64,000 nucleotides of DNA, taken from positions 283,975-347,974 of the forward strand of contig DCWN01000017.1 in the NCBI GenBank assembly GCA_002328835.1. The letters are read 5' to 3'. A program made the position numbers and the translations under genes. Shown here one piece after another: positions 1-7,183 of the stretch (positions within the stretch are counted from its first letter, which is position 1; each line of letters starts with the position of its first letter). The DNA is from Acidobacteria bacterium UBA2161 (GTDB taxonomy: Bacteria > Acidobacteriota > Vicinamibacteria > Vicinamibacterales > UBA823). The notes beneath the pieces were generated by a model, which saw only the letters and a list, made by a program, of their open reading frames with translations, was not told the DNA's origin and did not search any database.

Positions 1-2
1 GT

Positions 3-284
3 AACTTCAGCCTGGGCGACGGCGAGACCTACGACAACTATCAGGGCGTCACCGAGATGATGCCCTACGCCAAGGCGGTTAGCGCGAAGTCGCACGACTT
101 CGACGCCGACGGCAACAACACGCCCGAGGACTTCGAGCGGATGATGCGAATCGTGCTGGACGCCGGCTACCGTGGCTGGGTCGGGATCGAGTACGAGGGC
201 CGGAACCACGGCGAGGCCGAGGGGATCCGCCGGACGAAGGCGCTGCTCGAACGGATCCGGACCGACCTGGCGGGACAGTACTAG
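3..284 (+). CDS. Sugar phosphate isomerase/epimerase, C-terminal part (TIM barrel)
   Basis: Open from the left edge of the window to a TAG at 282-284, so only the last ~93 residues are present. The tail carries features of the xylose-isomerase-like TIM-barrel family (AP endonuclease 2 superfamily): a lysine-containing strand around AVSAKSHDFD followed by a late strand ending GIEYEGRN, where Glu would sit near the metal site, and a final helix with AEGIRRTKALLERI. Family members isomerise or epimerise sugars and related polyols. It lies 67 bp upstream of the exported GH172-type gene in the same orientation, which fits a sugar-utilisation locus. The exact substrate cannot be read from this fragment. 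Confidence 0.75.
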   Translation, partial: NFSLGDGETYDNYQGVTEMMPYAKAVSAKSHDFDADGNNTPEDFERMMRIVLDAGYRGWVGIEYEGRNHGEAEGIRRTKALLERIRTDLAGQY

Positions 285-351
285 CCGGCGCGTGCCGGTC
301 ACGCTTCGCTTCTACCTTCAAGGGTTGCACCCACGCGAGAGGAAGATCGCC

Positions 352-1593
352 ATGTTGAAGAACGCACTTCGCAGAAGATTCATGGGTGGCATGCTGGGCA
401 TGGGCGGCGCGGCCGCGGCGATGTCCGCGGTTGGCGCGCCGGCGTTCGCGCAGGAGAGGCAGGGCCGGGGGCAGGTCAACACGCCGGGCGGCCTGGCCGG
501 GTTGTTCCTGGCGCGGCAGGGCCGGCGACGGCGCGAGTCGAGTTGGAACCGCGACGGCCGGAACGCCGACCGCTACCAGATCGAGCCCGGCGCGACCCAC
601 GTCATGGCCGATCTCCAGGGCGCGGGGATCATCCGGCACATCTGGGTCACCATCAACCATCAGGAGCCCGACTACCTGCGAAAGCTCGTCCTCCGCGCCT
701 ACTGGGACGGCCAGAGTGAACCGAGCGTCGAGGCGCCGATCGGCGACTTCTTCGGCGTCGGCCACGGCCGGGTCTCGAACTACTGGTCGCTGCCGTTGAA
801 CATGGTCACGGGCGGTGGACCCGAGAGCCAGAACCGCGCGGCGATGAACTGCTTCTTCCCGATGGCGTTCGGCAACGGCGCGCGGATCACGGTCGAGAAT
901 CAGGGCGACGAACCGACGCTCGCGCTCTACTACTACGTCGACTATGAATCGTTCGATTCGATGATCGACGAGGCCCTTCGGTTCCACGCGCAGTGGCGGC
1001 GCGTGAACCCGACCTCCCCGCGGCTCGACCTGTCGAATCGCGTAAATGACTTCCCGCGCACGAACGAAGAGGTGAACCTGGACGGCAACGGGAACTACAC
1101 CGTCCTCGAAGCCACCGGCCGGGGCCACTACGTCGGCTGCAACCTGTCGATCGATCACCTCAACCCGATTCCGAATTTCAACTGGTTCGGCGAGGGCGAC
1201 GACTTCTTCTGGATCGACGGCGAGGCGACGCCCTCACTGATGGGCACGGGCACCGAGGACTACTTCTGCGCGGCGTGGGGCTACCCCGGCGGCTTCAACT
1301 CGATGCCCTACCACGGCATCTCGTACCCGGTGGCACCCGAGGAGGGGCCCGAGCGGTACTCGGGCAAGTGGACGATGTACCGGTACCACGTCGAGGACCC
1401 GATCATGTTCCAGCGATCGCTCAAGTTCTCGATCGAAGCCGGCCACGCGAACGTCCACGCCAACGACTACTCGTCGGTCGCCTACTGGTACCAGACGCTG
1501 CCGCACCAGGCGTTCCCGGGCCTGCTGCCGGTGGCGCAGCGAGTGCCGATTCCGGATCGAGAAAGCCAGCGGAGCTTCTGGCGGACGTTCTAG
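352..1593 (+). CDS. DUF2961 / GH172-family glycoside hydrolase, Tat-exported
   Basis: 413 residues from the ATG at 352, which follows GAGAGGAAG as ribosome site. An in-frame start at 172 would overlap the previous gene and precede the signal peptide, so it was rejected. The N-terminus has a twin-arginine motif (RRRFMGG) and a hydrophobic stretch ending AFAQ, predicting Tat export. The body matches DUF2961: an early GIIRHIWVTI strand, the GDFFGVGHG segment, and the diagnostic GTGTEDYF block near residues 297-304 with PGGFNSMPYHG after it. DUF2961 is the catalytic domain of GH172, whose characterised members cleave alpha-fructofuranosides or arabinofuranosides. It is likely periplasmic; the precise glycan is unknown. 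The next gene starts 14 bp downstream, suggesting an operon. Confidence 0.85.
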   Translation: MLKNALRRRFMGGMLGMGGAAAAMSAVGAPAFAQERQGRGQVNTPGGLAGLFLARQGRRRRESSWNRDGRNADRYQIEPGATHVMADLQGAGIIRHIWVTINHQEPDYLRKLVLRAYWDGQSEPSVEAPIGDFFGVGHGRVSNYWSLPLNMVTGGGPESQNRAAMNCFFPMAFGNGARITVENQGDEPTLALYYYVDYESFDSMIDEALRFHAQWRRVNPTSPRLDLSNRVNDFPRTNEEVNLDGNGNYTVLEATGRGHYVGCNLSIDHLNPIPNFNWFGEGDDFFWIDGEATPSLMGTGTEDYFCAAWGYPGGFNSMPYHGISYPVAPEEGPERYSGKWTMYRYHVEDPIMFQRSLKFSIEAGHANVHANDYSSVAYWYQTLPHQAFPGLLPVAQRVPIPDRESQRSFWRTF

Positions 1594-1607
1594 GGCAACA
1601 CCCGGGG

Positions 1608-2708
1608 ATGCGCGCACGCCTGATCCTCCTCACGCTGCTCGGCGCGCTGCATGCTCCCGTGGCGCATGCCCAGCCGACCGTCGACAACGTGATCCTCGTC
1701 ACGTTGGACGGCGCGCGAACCCAGGAGATCTTCGGCGGTCTGGACGTGGACGTCCTGAGGGCGACCCTCGACGGAGGCGACCCGGAAGCGACCGAGGTGT
1801 ATCGCAGGTTCTGGGCGCCGACGGCGGAGGCTCGACGCACGCGGCTGATGCCGTTCTTCTGGGAAACGCTGATGGTCGAGCACGGATCGATCGCCGGCAA
1901 CCGCGCACTCGGCAGCACCGTCGAACTCGCGAACCGGATGCGGTTCTCCTACCCGAGCTACGCCGAGATCCTCACCGGCGAAGCGCACGACGACGTCATT
2001 ACCAGCAACGACAACCGCCGTTATCCGTTCCCGACGGTGCTCCAGTTCCTGAAGGGCGAACTGGGCCTCGACAGGACGCGGGTCGCGGCGTTTGCCGCCT
2101 GGGAGACGTTTCGCTGGATCGTCTCCAGCGAAGCAGGCACCTTCACCGTCAACGCCGGCTACGAGGCGTCGGACGATCCCGATCCCGTGATGCAGGAGCT
2201 GTCGACTCAACAGTTCGAAACGCCGACGCCGTGGGACAACGTCCGACACGACCACTACACGTTCGCCCTCGCCATGCGGCACCTGGCGGTCCATCGCCCG
2301 CGCGTGTTGTATCTGGCGCTGGGCGAGACCGACGACTGGGCCCATGGCGAACGCTACGACCGGACGATCGAAGCGTTCGCCCGCAACGACGACCAGCTGC
2401 GCCGGCTCTGGGAGTGGCTGCAGAGCGACGACCAGTATCGCGACCGGACCGCAATCATCCTGACGACGGACCACGGGCGGGGCAAAACGGCGGCGGACTG
2501 GACCGATCACGGGAACGACACGGAAGGCGCCGAGATCGCCTGGATGGCGTTCGTCAGTCCAACCGTGCCGATCAGGGGCGAGTGGCAGAACCACGCGCCG
2601 ATCCGCCTGAACCAGGTGGCGGCGACGCTCACAGCGTTTCTCGACCTCGACTTCCTCAGCCTGACGCCGAGCGCCGGACGGCCGATCTCCCGCCTGTTCG
2701 ATCGCTGA
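1608..2708 (+). CDS. Secreted alkaline-phosphatase/sulfatase-superfamily hydrolase
   Basis: 366 residues from the ATG at 1608, 14 bp after the GH172-type gene; the choice is supported by the signal peptide MRARLILLTLLGALHAPVAHAQ. An open upstream extension overlaps the previous gene and was discarded. The metal-binding framework of the alkaline phosphatase superfamily is visible: VILVTLDGARTQEIFGG near residues 27-43 (first Asp and the expected nucleophile region), GETDDWAHG (Asp/His) and TTDHGRG (Asp-His). It probably hydrolyses phosphate or sulfate esters outside the cytoplasm, perhaps on the sugar handled by its neighbour. Whether the nucleophile is Thr or a modified residue cannot be decided, so phosphatase, phosphodiesterase and sulfatase remain possible. 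Confidence 0.8.
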   Translation: MRARLILLTLLGALHAPVAHAQPTVDNVILVTLDGARTQEIFGGLDVDVLRATLDGGDPEATEVYRRFWAPTAEARRTRLMPFFWETLMVEHGSIAGNRALGSTVELANRMRFSYPSYAEILTGEAHDDVITSNDNRRYPFPTVLQFLKGELGLDRTRVAAFAAWETFRWIVSSEAGTFTVNAGYEASDDPDPVMQELSTQQFETPTPWDNVRHDHYTFALAMRHLAVHRPRVLYLALGETDDWAHGERYDRTIEAFARNDDQLRRLWEWLQSDDQYRDRTAIILTTDHGRGKTAADWTDHGNDTEGAEIAWMAFVSPTVPIRGEWQNHAPIRLNQVAATLTAFLDLDFLSLTPSAGRPISRLFDR

Positions 2709-2870
2709 TTCCCCAACGATCGGTTGGGGGATAGCCCGCAGATCAGCGTGACGGCCATGGACCAGGAGATGCGGCGGGTCGGGATGCCCAGGCTGGCGCT
2801 CCGACCTGGGCACACCGCCGATCTGGCCGCGTTCCTGATGACGCGGCGCGCGCCACTGGCGGAACACTGA
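2709..2870 (+). pseudogene. Possible C-terminal remnant of a c-type cytochrome
   Basis: The reading frame of the phosphatase-like gene stays open after its stop and runs to TGA at 2868-2870. The final 25 codons read MPRLALRPGHTADLAAFLMTR, which resembles the C-terminal segment of class I cytochromes c: an axial-ligand MP followed by a helix ending in DLAAFL. There is no haem-binding CxxCH and no credible start codon. It could be a relic of a deleted cytochrome or a chance match. Confidence 0.3.
2711..2729 (+). terminator. Hairpin after the phosphatase-like gene
   Basis: CCCCAAC (2711-2717) pairs perfectly with GTTGGGG (2723-2729) around a five-base loop, 3 bp after the stop codon at 2706-2708. 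There is no T tract, so it may act only as an RNA 3'-end stabiliser or a weak terminator. Confidence 0.45.
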
Positions 2871-2934
2871 CCGGCCCGCCGCGAGGAGATGGGGCTGACG
2901 CCACTCCTCGTGGTATCTCCCGTCACGCAGCGTG

Positions 2935-3477
2935 CTACGGAGTCGAGGCGGAGCTGCCGTTGCACCCCGAGCCATTACACTGGAACCGATGTTCGTAGCA
3001 GACCAGCGTCGAACTCGTGGAGTTCTCCATCCCGACGATCAGGATGAAAGTGCCGGGCTCCCCGCTGACGAACCTGATGCGAGGGTCCAGTCGACCGCCG
3101 GTATCGTCATTGCTCAAACGCGCGAGGTCTACCGGCGGCGAGGTAGCGGAATCCCGACCCATCTGAAGCCGCATGACCGTCGCCACGAGATCTCCAAACG
3201 TGGGGTTGGTGTTGAAATTGATCGTAATGGTCGCACCCGCACCGAACACCCCCAAAGGGTGGAAGTTCATGTGCCGCCCGAAGACACAGTAATACCCAGC
3301 GCTCCGGCGACCTGTGGGAAATGAAGTCTGAACGTCGCCGCTGACGGTCTGGCCCGCCTGCTGCACCGTACGCGCCTGCTCGTAGAGTGCTTCCTCGGTC
3401 AGGCTCTCGGAAACGTCCTGCGCCGCGACAGGTATTGACAGGACGCCAAGTGCGAGAACGATCACCGCTAATCGCAT
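2935..3477 (-). CDS. Secreted protein of unknown function, Cys-containing C-terminus
   Basis: 180 residues from the ATG at 3477, preceded on the minus strand by AAGGAGGG at good spacing, which fixes the start; the longer open frame upstream (to 3840) runs into the neighbouring gene. Residues 1-20 (MRLAVIVLALGVLSIPVAAQ) form a clear signal peptide. The mature part has a short helical segment (SLTEEALYEQARTVQQAG) and then beta-rich sequence with four cysteines, the last three in LVCYEHRFQCNGSGCNG near the C-terminus, which could form disulfides. No family was recognised. It lies 98 bp downstream of the exported hydrolase on the same strand and may be co-transcribed. Confidence 0.7.
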   Translation of the reverse strand: MRLAVIVLALGVLSIPVAAQDVSESLTEEALYEQARTVQQAGQTVSGDVQTSFPTGRRSAGYYCVFGRHMNFHPLGVFGAGATITINFNTNPTFGDLVATVMRLQMGRDSATSPPVDLARLSNDDTGGRLDPRIRFVSGEPGTFILIVGMENSTSSTLVCYEHRFQCNGSGCNGSSASTP

Positions 3478-3575
3478 TCGACCCTCCTTGAATTGGGATC
3501 TGTATCCTAGTGTCGGGTGGCACCAGTGTAAAAAGATCAGGGGAGAGCCGGGTGAAGGGACCGAGGGGCCCGAAA

Positions 3576-4550
3576 TCAGTCCACGCGTAGCAGCCACCGG
3601 CGCAGACGGCGCAGCCAGTGGCCGAGCGCGTACTGATGGTCGAGGTGGTCGGGCGCCGTATTGCCGGCAAACCCGGCGAGTAGAAAGTCTTCCTGCTCGA
3701 CGTCGCTCAGCTGCTGCATCCCGACGGGCCCCTCGCTGAGGACCGGCGTCCGCGTAAGGCCGAGCCGGCCCAGGAGATAGTCGGCAGTCTCCGTCGTGCT
3801 CGCGTAGGTGCCCGGAAAGACCTCCGAGTGCGTGACCCACATCAGCTTCCGGCCCGCCGCGGCGTCGGCGGCAAAGCGCGCGAAGACCTCCAGGTCTTCG
3901 TCGACGAGCGCAGGCGATTGACCGCCGGGTCGTGCCGGGGCCGCGCCCTCCACGTACGACGCGTGCAGGCCGTCGGCCAGCAAGATGCCGTCAACCCGCG
4001 CGTAATGCTCGGGATGCCGAAGGATGGCGCGCGTCGCACCGTAGCCCGCGCTGAACGAACTGAGGAGAATCTTGCTCACGGCGGTCTCGCCGCCGGCGAT
4101 CCATTCGAGCGCGAGTTCGACCTCGTCGAGCATCGTGCTGAACACCTCGGGATCGGCGAACGCGTCGTTGTAGATCCGCGACCCGGCGCCGAGCGGGACC
4201 ATGACCAGCGCGGCATCGGGGACCAGTTGCGACACGTAGTGCTCTCCGAGCCAGTAGGCGTGATGGAAGTTGATGATGAGCGGGACGGTCTCCCGGCCGC
4301 CGAAGTTGCCGGGCACGAATAGCGTGCCGACGGTGAGCGACTCGCGCTGGCCGTCGGCGATTGGCGGTTCGATGCGGGGATGCGGCCTGGTCGTCTCGAC
4401 CATCGGCGACGGATTCTGGGGCACCTGTGCATCGAGGGGCACGGCCAGCATCGCCCCGGCGGCCAGCGCGGTCAGCGTCTGCACGAGCTGGCGTCGCGTC
4501 AGCCGGCGTGCGTCGTACTGCCCACCCAGACGATCGATTGCTTCCGTCAT
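3576..4550 (-). CDS. Tat-exported alpha/beta-hydrolase-like protein
   Basis: 324 residues. The N-terminus has a twin-arginine motif (TRRQLVQ, residues 18-24) followed by a hydrophobic stretch ending VPLDAQ, so Tat export is likely. The fold signature of alpha/beta hydrolases is visible: VPLIINFHHAYW near residues 89-100, and a nucleophile elbow SFSAGYG (165-171) with Ser167 as candidate nucleophile. A late His in DHLDHQYALGHW is a plausible catalytic base. The elbow has Ser rather than Gly in the first position, which occurs in some esterase and acyltransferase subgroups. Substrate unknown. A TATAAT on the minus strand (4593-4588) lies ~38 bp upstream of the start. Confidence 0.7.
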   Translation of the reverse strand: MTEAIDRLGGQYDARRLTRRQLVQTLTALAAGAMLAVPLDAQVPQNPSPMVETTRPHPRIEPPIADGQRESLTVGTLFVPGNFGGRETVPLIINFHHAYWLGEHYVSQLVPDAALVMVPLGAGSRIYNDAFADPEVFSTMLDEVELALEWIAGGETAVSKILLSSFSAGYGATRAILRHPEHYARVDGILLADGLHASYVEGAAPARPGGQSPALVDEDLEVFARFAADAAAGRKLMWVTHSEVFPGTYASTTETADYLLGRLGLTRTPVLSEGPVGMQQLSDVEQEDFLLAGFAGNTAPDHLDHQYALGHWLRRLRRWLLRVD

Positions 4551-4587
4551 CGCGCTCCCCTATGCCGCCGGCCGACCCGAAGCGCCG

Positions 4588-4593
4588 ATTATA
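4588..4593 (-). promoter_or_regulatory. Candidate -10 element for the exported hydrolase
   Basis: Perfect TATAAT on the minus strand in the 122-bp divergent gap, 38-43 bp upstream of the ATG at 4550. No convincing -35 hexamer was found at 16-18 bp. Confidence 0.35.
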
Positions 4594-4672
4594 GCGCCGC
4601 GGCCGTCGCCGAACGCGTGCGCGGCCTCCGAAGCGCGGCAGACTCGTGGGACAATTCGGCGGACACTCGACG

Positions 4673-5794
4673 ATGGCTCGCCCACAGTTGGTCCTGATCG
4701 GTGGTGGACACGCCCACGCGCTGGTGCTCGAGAGCCTGATCGCGCGGCCCATCGACGCCGACGTGACGGTCATCGTCGATCGACCGATCGCGATCTACTC
4801 GGGCATGGTGCCCGGTTACGTCGCCGGCCAGTATCGTGTCGACGAGTTGCAGATCGACGTCCCGGCGCTGGCGGCGCGCGCCGGCGTCCGAACCGTGCTC
4901 CAGCCGGTCCGCTGCATCGACGCCGTCGCTCACCGCATCGAGCCGGAGACGGGCGAGCCACTCCCCTACGATCTCGCGTCGATCAACATCGGCTCGACCG
5001 TCGCCGGACTCGACCTGCCGGGGGTGCGCGAGCACGCGGTCCCCACCCGGCCGATCGCCGAGTTCATCGAGCGGATCGACGCGCTGATCGACGGCATCGG
5101 TCAACGTGACGGCGGCGATCCCTGCCGGATCGTCGTGGTGGGTGGCGGCGCCGGGGGTGTCGAGGTCGCATTCAGCCTCGACGCCAGGCTGAAGTCGCTG
5201 GCCGGCCCGCCGATCGAGGTCACCCTGCTCAACCGGAGCGAACGGATCATCGAGGGCTATCCCGAAGGGCTCGTCCGCCGCGTCGAGCGGCACGCGGCGA
5301 CACGAGGCGTTCGGGTCCTCAATCGCACCCGGGTGGACGCCGTGACCGCCGACAGCGTCCAGGTCGACTCGGGCGAGCGGCTGCCGAGCGACGCTGTCGT
5401 CTGGGTCACCGGCGCCGTCAGCCATCCGCTGTTTCGCAACTCCGGCCTGCCGACCGACCCGCGCGGGTTCGTCCGGATCCGGAGCACCCTGCAACTCGAG
5501 GAACACGATGACGTCTTCGCCGTCGGCGACTGCGGCACGTTCATTGACTATCCGAGGACGCCGAAGGCGGGCGTCTATGCCGTTCGGCAGGGACCGATCC
5601 TGGCCGACAATCTGCGAGCGTCGCTCGCCGGACGGCCGCTGCAGACCTACACGCCGCAACCTGAGTTCTTGACGCTGCTGAATCTTGGCGATGGCCGGGC
5701 GCTCGGCGTGAAGAGAAGTGTGTCGTTCGAGGGCCGCTGGGTGATGCGGCTCAAGGACTGCATCGACCGCGCGTTCATGAAACGATTTCAATAG
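4673..5794 (+). CDS. FAD-dependent pyridine nucleotide-disulfide oxidoreductase (SelD-N-terminal type)
   Basis: 373 residues from the ATG at 4673; a GTG nine codons earlier is possible, but the Rossmann strand starts right after this ATG. The first FAD motif is LVLIGGGHAHALVLESL (G-x-G-x-x-A type), the second dinucleotide-binding motif is RIVVVGGGAGGVEVAFSL near residue 155, and VFAVGDCGTF near residue 283 is the C-terminal FAD contact. The IGGGHAH opening is typical of the family that is fused in some bacteria to selenophosphate synthetase; here it stands alone. It resembles type II NADH or sulfide:quinone reductases in layout. No redox-active CxxC pair was seen. Its physiological acceptor is unknown. 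Confidence 0.8.
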   Translation: MARPQLVLIGGGHAHALVLESLIARPIDADVTVIVDRPIAIYSGMVPGYVAGQYRVDELQIDVPALAARAGVRTVLQPVRCIDAVAHRIEPETGEPLPYDLASINIGSTVAGLDLPGVREHAVPTRPIAEFIERIDALIDGIGQRDGGDPCRIVVVGGGAGGVEVAFSLDARLKSLAGPPIEVTLLNRSERIIEGYPEGLVRRVERHAATRGVRVLNRTRVDAVTADSVQVDSGERLPSDAVVWVTGAVSHPLFRNSGLPTDPRGFVRIRSTLQLEEHDDVFAVGDCGTFIDYPRTPKAGVYAVRQGPILADNLRASLAGRPLQTYTPQPEFLTLLNLGDGRALGVKRSVSFEGRWVMRLKDCIDRAFMKRFQ

Positions 5795-5814
5795 GCCGCG
5801 GCCTGGCGTTGGTC

Positions 5815-5909
5815 CCGGCGGGTGGCACCGGACCGGGGGCCCCCCGCTGGCGCGGAGGCCAAGGCCGCAGGGCGAGCACCGGCGGGGGAAGGCCGGTGAC
5901 AGGACCCGC
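5815..5909. repeat. Dispersed repeat family B, copy 1 (convergent gap)
   Basis: Nearly the same sequence recurs at 43577-43691: shared blocks include GGCGGGTGGC, CCGGACCGGGGGCCCCC, GGCGCGGAGGCCAAG and GGGGGAAGGCCGGTGACAGG followed by ACCCGC. The ends pair: GCGGGT with ACCCGC, and inside them CACCGG with CCGGTG, giving a long imperfect hairpin. It lies between convergent genes (stops at 5794 and 5937), consistent with a two-way transcription stop or a mobile palindromic repeat. Confidence 0.8.
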
Positions 5910-5936
5910 TAGCTGATCCAGCGCCTGTCGATTCCT

Positions 5937-6989
5937 CTAATAGCGTCTTACACGGGCTTCGCCCATCGATGCCGTGAGGCGAAGCTGGATCTCGGGTGCG
6001 TCGGGGAGGTCCGTCTCGCGGCGCCGGTCCAGCCGCCGCGTCTCGTTGTTCACCCGCACGCGCGACGACTCCGAGAGCCGGATCTCGTTCGGCACATCGA
6101 CGCGCAGATCCCCCATCGAATGGCGGATCGACACTTCGGCGTCAGATTGCCACGTGCCACCGAGATCGACGCGGCCCTCTCCCATGCCGGTCGTGATGTC
6201 GAACTCGACGGCCCGCGCGTTGCCGAGGTCCCTGAAGGACACCTCGCCCATCTGCCCGTCGAGCCGCGCGCCCCGCATCTGCCTCGCGGTGGGCCGGCTG
6301 AACTCCACCTCGTGCTGGCCCATCGAGAACTCGCCGTCGAGTTCGGTCACGTTCAGACCACCCAAATCGATCTCCGACTGGCCCGAACCGAACCGGAGCG
6401 AGAGGTCGATGAGGAGGTCCTCGGGAATCGACACGGTGAGTCGGTTCGGATTCCCGCGGCCGGCCATCAGACCGGCGAACAGTCGGACCGGCAGTGAGCG
6501 GCTCGACCGGAAACGGATCGTGAGGCTTCGACTGCCGTCGGCGTCCTCGTCGCGCTCGTCGGTCAACTCGTAGTAGGTCGACGCGTAGGTCCCGTCGACA
6601 CGCAGCTCGCTGCCCGCCGGGCCGGGTCGCACCTCGAAGCGGCCTTCCTGCATGTCGACCCGGAGGCGCAGCGGCTCGTCGCTACCCGATTCGTCCGGCA
6701 GTACCAGCGAGGCTTCGACAGGTGGTTCATCGCGCCGGTTGCTCCGACGGTCGTCCTGACGGTCGTCGTTCGAGTCGTCCCCCCGCGCGGCGTCGCGGTC
6801 GTTCGCGGACCGATCGGAGCGGGCGATCGTCCGGGAGACCGGGTCCGGCGTCGGATCCCCCAGGCGGCGGGCGGACGATGCGGCCCAGACAAGGGCGATC
6901 CCGGTCACCGTGACGACCAGCACGATGACGGATACACACCCGAGTCCGGCGACCAGGCAGCCCTTCTGCCAACCGGTGATCTTGGCCAT
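5937..6989 (-). CDS. Membrane-anchored DUF4097/toastrack-like protein
   Basis: 350 residues. One transmembrane segment near residues 11-36 (CLVAGLGCVSVIVLVVTVTG) is followed by a charged Asp/Arg-rich linker to about residue 90 and a beta-rich C-terminal domain with repeated Gly-rich strands (EIDLGGLNVTELDGEFSMGQ and MGEVSFRDLGN), the pattern of the bactofilin/DUF4097 toastrack adhesin-like fold. Such domains sit outside the membrane in envelope-stress or anti-sigma-linked proteins (LiaF-like). No sigma factor or kinase is adjacent. Function is unknown beyond a likely envelope role. The start at 6989 gives a good basic N-terminus (MAKITGWQKG). Confidence 0.65.
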   Translation of the reverse strand: MAKITGWQKGCLVAGLGCVSVIVLVVTVTGIALVWAASSARRLGDPTPDPVSRTIARSDRSANDRDAARGDDSNDDRQDDRRSNRRDEPPVEASLVLPDESGSDEPLRLRVDMQEGRFEVRPGPAGSELRVDGTYASTYYELTDERDEDADGSRSLTIRFRSSRSLPVRLFAGLMAGRGNPNRLTVSIPEDLLIDLSLRFGSGQSEIDLGGLNVTELDGEFSMGQHEVEFSRPTARQMRGARLDGQMGEVSFRDLGNARAVEFDITTGMGEGRVDLGGTWQSDAEVSIRHSMGDLRVDVPNEIRLSESSRVRVNNETRRLDRRRETDLPDAPEIQLRLTASMGEARVRRY

Positions 6990-7075
6990 GTCAGTAGTGA
7001 GTGTCTACGGTCAGCCTCTTCAGCCCGCTCCCACCGATGCCGCTGCGATCCCTATCGGCGGCTGTCCGCCGCATG

Positions 7076-7104
7076 TTGACAGGCCTGGATCGCCCGGAAA
7101 CAAT
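7076..7104 (+). promoter_or_regulatory. Candidate sigma70 promoter for the DAAO-like gene
   Basis: TTGACA (7076-7081), a 17-bp spacer, then AACAAT (7099-7104), four of six matches to TATAAT. Transcription would begin near 7111, about 73 bp before the ATG at 7184, and would run directly into the hairpin at 7121-7145. Confidence 0.45.
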
Positions 7105-7120
7105 GCCTCTGCTCGGTAAT

Positions 7121-7145
7121 ACGAGCCATGGGGCTCGTTTGTTTT
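7121..7145 (+). terminator. Intrinsic-terminator-like hairpin inside a 5' leader
   Basis: ACGAGCC (7121-7127) pairs perfectly with GGCTCGT (7132-7138) around ATGG, followed by TTGTTTT (7139-7145). It stands between divergent genes, 39 bp before the DAAO-like start codon, so it cannot terminate a known upstream plus-strand gene and could be an attenuator. Confidence 0.55.
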
Positions 7146-7183
7146 ACACCGTCCCCAGCACCGTGGCCAGGGAGGAGCGACCG

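Noticed and set aside
172..351. N-terminal extension of the GH172-type protein
   Set aside because: It would overlap the preceding isomerase gene and place a Tat signal in the middle of the protein; ATG 352 has a ribosome site.
1590..2975. Antisense open frame opposite the phosphatase-like gene
   Set aside because: Overlaps a gene with signal peptide and metal motifs; no independent evidence of coding.
5815..5909. Functional cobalamin riboswitch
   Set aside because: The core-like GGGAAGGCCGGTGA and GGACCCGC are present, but the full junction and an upstream position are missing: the element lies downstream of one gene and opposite to the next, and nothing related to B12 follows.
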